In this document: positions 13,358 through 17,971 of the stretch, piece after piece | Numbering within the stretch: the first letter of the stretch is position 1 | Layout of the letters: each line of letters starts with the position of its first letter | Source: Christensenella sp. UBA7102 | GTDB lineage: Bacteria; Bacillota; Clostridia; Christensenellales; UBA1750 | Length of the DNA: 17,971 nt | Direction of reading: 5' to 3' | Assembly (NCBI GenBank): GCA_002492415.1 | Contig: DKYK01000055.1 | Coordinates: 1 to 17,971 of the forward strand | Program-made: the position numbers and the translations under genes | Notes under the pieces: generated by a model | The model's database searches: none | What the model saw: the letters and a program-made list of their open reading frames with translations, nothing else | Told to the model about the DNA's origin: nothing

Positions 13358-14362
13358 ATGGCTGCAAAAACCGCACTGTCGTCCGGCACGACAAAGGCAC
13401 TGAAACATGATAAGTGGGGATCCGGTGAAGTAAAGCGTCATATCGCTTTTCTGACGATGCTTCTTCCCGGCTTGGCGTTCCTTCTCTGCTTCAGCTACCT
13501 GCCAATGCCCGCAATCATCCTTGCTTTCAAGCGTTACTCCCTGGCAAAACCCCCGAAGGATTTCTGGATCCAGAACAAGTTCATCTACAGCTTGTTTATC
13601 GACAACCCGTGGGTGGCCCTGAACAACTTCAAGTTCATCTTCCAGTCGCCTGACGCATGGACGGTTGTGCGCAACACGGTTGGTTACAACCTGGTGTTCA
13701 TGTCGCTGGGTCTGGTGATGTCCGTGAGCCTGGCCATCATCATCAACGAGCTGAACAACCGCATTGCGGCCAAGGTGTACCACACCATCCTGTTCCTGCC
13801 CTACTTCATCTCCTGGATCGTCGTTGCGTACCTGGTCTACGCGTTCGTGTCCGCAAAGGGCGTTTTCAACCAGATCTTCACCTCTCTGGGCATGCCCACT
13901 GTCAACTTCTACTCCGAGCCCAAGTACTGGCCCTTCATCTTCGTGTTCTGCAACATGTGGAAGTATACGGGCAACAATTCCATCATCTATCTGGCTACGC
14001 TGTCCGGCTTCGATCAGGAACTGTATGAGGCGGCCGCCATCGACGGCGCGGGCAAGTGGCAGCAGATTCGCCACATCACCCTGCCGCAGCTGGTGCCCAC
14101 CATCGTTCTGCTGCAGATCCTGGCAGTCGGCCGTATCTTCAACGGCGACTTCGATATGTTCTACTCGCTGCCCAACGGCTCCGGTCCTCTCAAGAACGTT
14201 TCCACTACTTTGGACGTTTACGTTTACAACACCATGAAGACGGGCGCGCAGCTCGGTCTGGCGTCGGCAGCCGCATTCTTCCAGTCCCTCGTCGGCTTTG
14301 TGCTGGTGCTGACTACCAACCTGATCGTGCGCAGGGTTTCGCCTGAAATGGCAATGTTCTAA
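13358..14362 (+). CDS. Sugar ABC importer permease, LplB/YteP type
   Basis: This 334-residue inner-membrane permease belongs to the carbohydrate uptake (CUT1-type) LplB/YteP group. It has six predicted helices, the first being FLTMLLPGLAFLLCFSYLPM at about residues 31-50. The cytoplasmic EAA loop YEAAAIDGAGKWQQIRHITL lies at about 223-242, followed by the usual Pro, and docks the ATPase. The N-terminal 28 residues are soluble and basic. The ATG at 13358 has a perfect AGGAGG in front; the frame is open upstream to 13265 without signals. It is followed after 31 bp by the second permease, and the two form the membrane channel for an oligosaccharide or glycoside importer with the downstream lipoprotein. 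The substrate is not evident. The related LplB/YtcP importers use a shared ATPase encoded elsewhere, and none is in this window. Confidence 0.93.
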   Translation: MAAKTALSSGTTKALKHDKWGSGEVKRHIAFLTMLLPGLAFLLCFSYLPMPAIILAFKRYSLAKPPKDFWIQNKFIYSLFIDNPWVALNNFKFIFQSPDAWTVVRNTVGYNLVFMSLGLVMSVSLAIIINELNNRIAAKVYHTILFLPYFISWIVVAYLVYAFVSAKGVFNQIFTSLGMPTVNFYSEPKYWPFIFVFCNMWKYTGNNSIIYLATLSGFDQELYEAAAIDGAGKWQQIRHITLPQLVPTIVLLQILAVGRIFNGDFDMFYSLPNGSGPLKNVSTTLDVYVYNTMKTGAQLGLASAAAFFQSLVGFVLVLTTNLIVRRVSPEMAMF

Positions 14363-14393
14363 GTGGAGACGAATAGAAAGGAGGATCCCATTC

Positions 14394-15329
14394 ATGGCTG
14401 AAAATACCAAGAAAATCAAAGTCGTCAAGAAAGACAAGGATATGAACGCCCTGTCTCCGACTGCGAATGCGTTGCTCAATATTTTGCTGATCGTGGCAGT
14501 TGTCATTACCGTTATCCCGCTGTGGGTCATTATTGTCGCCTCCTTCACCAATGAACAGGCGCTGCAGACCTATGGCTACGGATTCTGGCCGCAGGAGTGG
14601 TCGATTCGCGCGTACACTTATCTGTTCAGCAGAGGCTCTGTTATTGGCACCGCCTACAAGAACACCATCATCGCGACCATCGTGGGAACCCTGCTGTGTC
14701 TGTGCTCGGTCGGCCTGTACGCCTACCCCATCTCCCGCAGGGACTTCCGCTGGAGGAACTTCTTCACCTTCCTGAGCTTCTTTACGATGCTGTTTAACGC
14801 CGGTACGGTTGCCTTCTACGTTGTCTGCCGTCAGATTTTGGGCATTGGCAACTCGCTGTGGGCATTGTTCCTGCCGCTGTCCTTCTCGGCCTACTGGGTC
14901 ATCATCATGCGCACCTTCTACCAGTCGAACGTCCCCGAGGCGGTCATCGAGTCTGCCCGTATCGACGGCGCCGGCGAATGGAGAACGCTGCTGCAGATCG
15001 TGTTGCCTCTGGCCGTCCCCGGCTTGGCCACCGTTGCGCTGTTTGCGGCCATCGGCATTTGGAACAACTTCTTTAACTGCATGCTGCTGGTTGACGAAGC
15101 CAAGTACTACAATCTGCAGTACACCATCTATCAGACGCTGAACTCTATCCGCTTCCTGAAGGAAATGGCGGCGTCGGTTGGCTCTCTGGCAACCCAGATT
15201 GCAGACCTGCCCTCCGAAACCTTCCGTATGTCCATGGCGGTTGTCACCGTTGGTCCTATCTGCCTTGCGTACCCCTTCTTCCAGAAGTACTTCGTCAAGG
15301 GCCTGACCATTGGTGCGGTCAAGGGCTAA
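14394..15329 (+). CDS. Sugar ABC importer permease, YtcP/LplC type
   Basis: This 311-residue permease is the second half of the CUT1-type channel. The first helix is about residues 23-46 (ALLNILLIVAVVITVIPLWV), followed by the characteristic VASFTNEQALQTYGYGFWPQEWS of the YtcP group. The EAA loop is ESARIDGAGEWRTLLQIVLP at about 183-202, and the C-terminus is YFVKGLTIGAVKG, the conserved ending that contacts the partner subunit. AAAGGAGG precedes the ATG. It is co-transcribed with the preceding permease and followed by a strong terminator, so the binding protein is transcribed separately. Both permease genes use C-ending codons heavily, which suggests strong expression. Confidence 0.94.
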   Translation: MAENTKKIKVVKKDKDMNALSPTANALLNILLIVAVVITVIPLWVIIVASFTNEQALQTYGYGFWPQEWSIRAYTYLFSRGSVIGTAYKNTIIATIVGTLLCLCSVGLYAYPISRRDFRWRNFFTFLSFFTMLFNAGTVAFYVVCRQILGIGNSLWALFLPLSFSAYWVIIMRTFYQSNVPEAVIESARIDGAGEWRTLLQIVLPLAVPGLATVALFAAIGIWNNFFNCMLLVDEAKYYNLQYTIYQTLNSIRFLKEMAASVGSLATQIADLPSETFRMSMAVVTVGPICLAYPFFQKYFVKGLTIGAVKG

Positions 15330-15346
15330 TCTGCAAAATTTCATCG

Positions 15347-15376
15347 GCTGTCGTGCTTTTGCGCGGCAGCTTTTTT
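15347..15376 (+). terminator. Intrinsic terminator after the permease pair
   Basis: GCTGTCGTGC (15347-15356) pairs with GCGCGGCAGC (15361-15370) through 10 pairs (two G-U), with a TTTT loop and six T residues after it. It lies 17 bp past the stop codon. Confidence 0.93.
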
Positions 15377-15824
15377 CGTTTTATTTGAAGTATATGAATC
15401 AAAAAATGATCGGTGAAATGATCATATGATATACACTATGTATATAACGGAATCCATGATGAAAATATAATAAAAATAAAGGAAAGAGAAGAATGGAAGA
15501 TGTATCTAACAAATATTGCATAAGATAATCTAAACAGAATTCATATAAACAAACACTATGTCGGATTCCGAAAGAGGCGGCATAAACAGGATATGACGCG
15601 TTTCTTGGACGGAAGGCCTGTTGCGCTGAGATGAAGTTCAAGATGTAAACCAGAAAGCAAAGCGGCTTTATTGTGCTGGAATTTACATATATATGCTTAT
15701 ATGTATATAGCAAATGAAAAATCAATTAACAATGGTATAATAATGATTAGTAAGCGTAAATACCAAAATTATCGTGATAATCAGAGATGGCAACTCAAAT
15801 CTGGAAAAAATATCTGAATTTTAG
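15377..15824. other. AT-rich intergenic region, no gene seen
   Basis: No open frame with a ribosome-binding site is visible. A 7-bp inverted repeat ACATATA/TATATGT (15685-15691 and 15698-15704) lies about 120 bp upstream of the binding-protein promoter. An isolated TATAAT with extended TGG (15733-15741) lacks a good -35. Confidence 0.6.
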
Positions 15825-15865
15825 TTAACAAATATATTGAAAATGTAAAAAAGATGTGCTAAAAT
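15825..15865 (+). promoter_or_regulatory. Promoter of the sugar-binding lipoprotein gene
   Basis: TTGAAA (15837-15842) and TAAAAT (15860-15865) are spaced by 17 bp, with an extended -10 (TGC). TTAACAAA lies 4 bp upstream of the -35, exactly as in the permease promoter. The leader is about 65 nt. Confidence 0.83.
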
Positions 15866-15936
15866 GAGTTTACACTGATTCATGGCACGGACGAGCTGTT
15901 CGGGACTGTGAGTCAAATATTAAGGAGGAACCGCTT

Positions 15937-17547
15937 ATGACCAAGAAGATCGTAGCTTTGCTGCTGGCTCTGGTTCTCGTTTTCGCGATGACCGCCTGCG
16001 CAAAGACCGAGACTCCTGCGCCGTCTGCCGACGCGCCCGCAACGGATGCGCCCGCGACCGACGAGCCTGCGACTGACGACCCCGCTGCTCCCGCTGAGCC
16101 CGCTGAGGATCTGGGAGACATCGTCACCCTGAAGTACTACATGATCGGCAACCAGGACACTTCCGTCCGTCCCCAGGTTGAGGCTGCCATCAACAAGCAC
16201 ATCGAGCCGCTGATCGGTGCGAACGTCGAGTTCAACATCATCAGCTGGGGCGACTGGGACAACAAGGCGCTGACCGCCCTGCAGTCCGGCGAAGAGATCG
16301 ACATCTTCTTCACGGCTGACTGGAAGTCCTACGTCCGCTCCGTCACCATGAACCTGTTCACTCCCTTGAACGACGATAACGGCGAGGATGGCAATCTGCT
16401 CGAGCTCTACGGCCAGGACATCCTGACCAGCCTGAACCCGGCGTTCATCACCGGTACTCAGTTCGAGGGCGTCAACTACGCCGTTCCCACCAACAAGGAA
16501 CTGTGCGTTCCCATGGGCTTCATCTACAACGAAGCCACTGCGGCTGAGGTTGGCCTGGATCCCGCTTCCATCACCAAGCTCGAGGACTGGGAGCCCTACA
16601 TGGCCAAGTTCAAGGAGCTGCATCCCGATTGGTACCCCTACCTCAACGGCGGCGCGTGGGGCGATGAGCCCTGGGTCGCCGGCTGGGTTTCCAACCTCAA
16701 CGGCAACCTGATCGCTCAGAAGTACGATCCTATCGACGGCGTGTTCGACGAGACCATCTACTCCGTGTGGGAGACCGAAGAGAACAAGGCTCACGTTGAG
16801 CTGATGTACAAGTGGAACAACGCTGGTTACATGCATCCCGACTCTGCTCTGACCCAGTTCAACCCCGAGACCTGCCCCGAGTTCGCGGCTGGTCAGTGGC
16901 TGTTCCTGTCTGATCCCCTGAAGGGCGCCAACGCCAAGGGCAACGAGCTGGTCGTCGCTTCCGGTAACCTGGATCTGAAGGTCAACGAGATCTACGGCCA
17001 GGGCAAGGTCTGCATCACCACCCATGCGGGCGGCTCCATGCTGGCTATCCCTGTCTCCTCCGAGAATCCCGTCAAGGCTATGAAGTACATCAACCTGATG
17101 CACTCCGACACCGAGCTGCTCGACATGATGCTCTTCGGCGTGCCTGAGGAGATGTGGAAGTTCGCCGAGGACGGCCGCGTTGAGGTCATCGATCCTCAGT
17201 GGTACGGCGCTCACGGCGGTGCCTGGACTTTGGGCGACGTTTCCCTGCAGCATGCCTCCACCAACGAGGATCCTGACAAGAACCGCCTGCTCATCGAGTA
17301 CTCTGCTGACGCTGTCATGCACCCCTCTCTGGGCTTCCGTTACATCGTTCCCGCCGAGCTCGAGTCTCAGTGGGCTGCCGTCAACAACGTGCAGGATGCC
17401 ATGAACCGTGCGCTGCTGACCGGTTCTGTGGATCCCGCCACCGCGCTGCCCCAGTACATTACCGACCTGAAGAACGCTGGTCTGGACGACATCAAGGCTG
17501 ATGTGCAGGCCCAGTACGACGCTTGGAAGGCTACGAAGGGCGAGTAA
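15937..17547 (+). CDS. Extracellular sugar-binding lipoprotein (LplA/YtcQ type, DUF3502-like C-terminus)
   Basis: This 536-residue substrate-binding protein of a carbohydrate ABC importer is anchored to the outer face of the membrane. The signal peptide is MTKK plus a hydrophobic stretch ending in a lipobox with C21 (FAMTAC). A Pro/Ala/Asp/Thr linker (residues 25-58) follows and contains three PATD repeats. The mature domain begins near TLKYYMIGNQDTS, with EIDIFFTADW and a large second lobe. The C-terminal 80 residues (GFRYIVPAELESQWAAVNNV onward) look like the DUF3502 domain of this family. AAGGAGG precedes the ATG. Codon use is strongly biased to C-ending codons, as expected for the most abundant component. 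It works with the two upstream permeases. The sugar is unknown; oligosaccharides or glycosides are typical for the family. Confidence 0.93.
   Translation: MTKKIVALLLALVLVFAMTACAKTETPAPSADAPATDAPATDEPATDDPAAPAEPAEDLGDIVTLKYYMIGNQDTSVRPQVEAAINKHIEPLIGANVEFNIISWGDWDNKALTALQSGEEIDIFFTADWKSYVRSVTMNLFTPLNDDNGEDGNLLELYGQDILTSLNPAFITGTQFEGVNYAVPTNKELCVPMGFIYNEATAAEVGLDPASITKLEDWEPYMAKFKELHPDWYPYLNGGAWGDEPWVAGWVSNLNGNLIAQKYDPIDGVFDETIYSVWETEENKAHVELMYKWNNAGYMHPDSALTQFNPETCPEFAAGQWLFLSDPLKGANAKGNELVVASGNLDLKVNEIYGQGKVCITTHAGGSMLAIPVSSENPVKAMKYINLMHSDTELLDMMLFGVPEEMWKFAEDGRVEVIDPQWYGAHGGAWTLGDVSLQHASTNEDPDKNRLLIEYSADAVMHPSLGFRYIVPAELESQWAAVNNVQDAMNRALLTGSVDPATALPQYITDLKNAGLDDIKADVQAQYDAWKATKGE
16036..16077 (+). 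repeat. PATD repeats in the lipoprotein linker
   Basis: Three PATD units at residues 34-37, 39-42 and 44-47, separated by Ala or Glu, encode an acidic, Pro-rich spacer between the lipid anchor and the folded domain. Codons differ between units, so this is not a recent slippage product. Confidence 0.7.
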
Positions 17548-17584
17548 GTTTACAGACGAAACGGCTATCGTCAATAGCTAAAGG

Positions 17585-17624
17585 GAACCCGGATGAAAAA
17601 AATCGTTCATCCGGGTTCTTTTTT
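17585..17624 (+). terminator. Strong intrinsic terminator after the binding-protein gene
   Basis: GAACCCGGATGAA (17585-17597) pairs perfectly over 13 bp with TTCATCCGGGTTC (17606-17618), and six T residues follow. The second binding-protein gene therefore needs its own promoter. Confidence 0.96.
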
Positions 17625-17845
17625 GCGTTCAGAATAACAATCACTTTTTTTCTGTTAATGAACGGATTCTTTATTGGCATAATATAAATATGATATTAAC
17701 ATAAGTAAACTCGATACCTATACGAGATGAAATGGGTATGTATACTCATTTTATATGTCGATATTTAGATATAGAGTGCAAATCGGATGGTCGAAATATA
17801 GATATACCGCACAAAAAATTGGGAGAGAAAAAATCCGCACAAGTA
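17625..17845. other. AT-rich intergenic region with an 18-bp near-palindrome
   Basis: No open frame is visible. At 17732-17749 the sequence reads ATGrGTATr/yATACyCAT, a dyad symmetrical except at three positions. It lies about 100 bp upstream of the next promoter and could be an operator, but no regulator gene is adjacent. Confidence 0.45.
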
Positions 17846-17874
17846 TTGCATTGTGAAATTTTATGTGCTATATT
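17846..17874 (+). promoter_or_regulatory. Promoter of the second binding-protein gene
   Basis: TTGCAT (17846-17851) and TATATT (17869-17874) are spaced by 17 bp, with the same TGTGC-TA extended -10 junction as the first binding-protein promoter. The leader of about 65 nt contains a TTCCAT/ATGGAA hairpin (17903-17908 and 17913-17918). Confidence 0.75.
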
Positions 17875-17947
17875 ATATCAGTCTAATGAACTGCCTGAGG
17901 TTCCATGCTGATGGAAGCCCGGGTAAAACTTAAAGGAGGAAAAGACA

Positions 17948-17971
17948 ATGACCAAGAAGATCGTAGCTTTG
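17948..17971 (+). CDS. Second binding-protein lipoprotein, first 8 codons only
   Basis: The window ends after MTKKIVAL. These 24 bases are identical to the first 24 bases of the binding-protein gene at 15937, and an AAAGGAGG stands in front of the ATG. It has its own promoter and follows a strong terminator. The likely reading is a tandem paralogue of the binding protein, giving the importer a second, separately regulated receptor. Everything after codon 8 is outside the window, so only the start of the signal peptide supports this. Confidence 0.72.

Noticed and set aside
13337..15344. Long open frames opposite the two permease genes.
   Set aside because: The plus-strand frames have EAA loops, helices and good ribosome-binding sites. 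The antisense products are His/Asp/Gln/Val-rich without domains.
15913..17574. A 553-codon open frame opposite the binding-protein gene.
   Set aside because: It is a by-product of the strong codon bias of the lipoprotein gene. It lacks a ribosome-binding site, and the translation is a low-complexity Val/Gly/Leu-rich sequence.

Overview
The window looks like a piece of a spore-forming, anaerobic Bacillota (Clostridia-type) chromosome. The genes are GC-rich and separated by AT-rich promoter regions. The evidence for this lineage is a CotF-like coat protein, a T-box leader, strong SD sequences (AGGAGG type), sigma-A-type promoters, a PadR/HAAS regulatory pair, a ferredoxin-dependent indolepyruvate oxidoreductase, and an LplB/YtcP-type sugar ABC importer. 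Lineage is inferred from gene content only.

Layout. (1) 1-2058: a partial L-rhamnose mutarotase on the minus strand diverges from a plus-strand run of HAD phosphatase, nitroreductase-family protein and HD-domain protein. A bidirectional terminator follows. (2) 2104-7268: a minus-strand block reads promoter, T-box leader with terminator, iorA, iorB, paaK (phenylacetate-CoA ligase), terminator, then an S51 peptidase and a CotF-like protein. (3) 7280-9840: a GNAT acetyltransferase (minus) diverges from a padR - HAAS membrane protein - six-TM membrane protein operon with a consensus promoter. (4) 9945-12797: minus-strand aldo/keto reductase, then an AGCS-family symporter overlapping a ribulose-phosphate 3-epimerase-type gene. 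(5) 13125-17971: a sugar importer locus with two permeases, a large lipoprotein binding protein, and the first 8 codons of a second binding protein whose start is identical to the first. No ATPase gene is present.

How the genes work together. The most striking unit is iorAB-paaK behind a T-box. These enzymes are usually annotated as catabolic or fermentative, yet a T-box switches genes on when a tRNA is uncharged. The simplest reading is that this operon runs in the anabolic direction: PaaK activates an arylacetate and IorAB reductively carboxylates it to an arylpyruvate that is transaminated to an aromatic amino acid. The T-box UGGU sequence predicts a tRNA with discriminator A, which fits Tyr or Phe and argues against Trp. 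In the transporter locus, the permease and binding-protein operons have separate promoters that share 30 of 41 bases, which implies common control.
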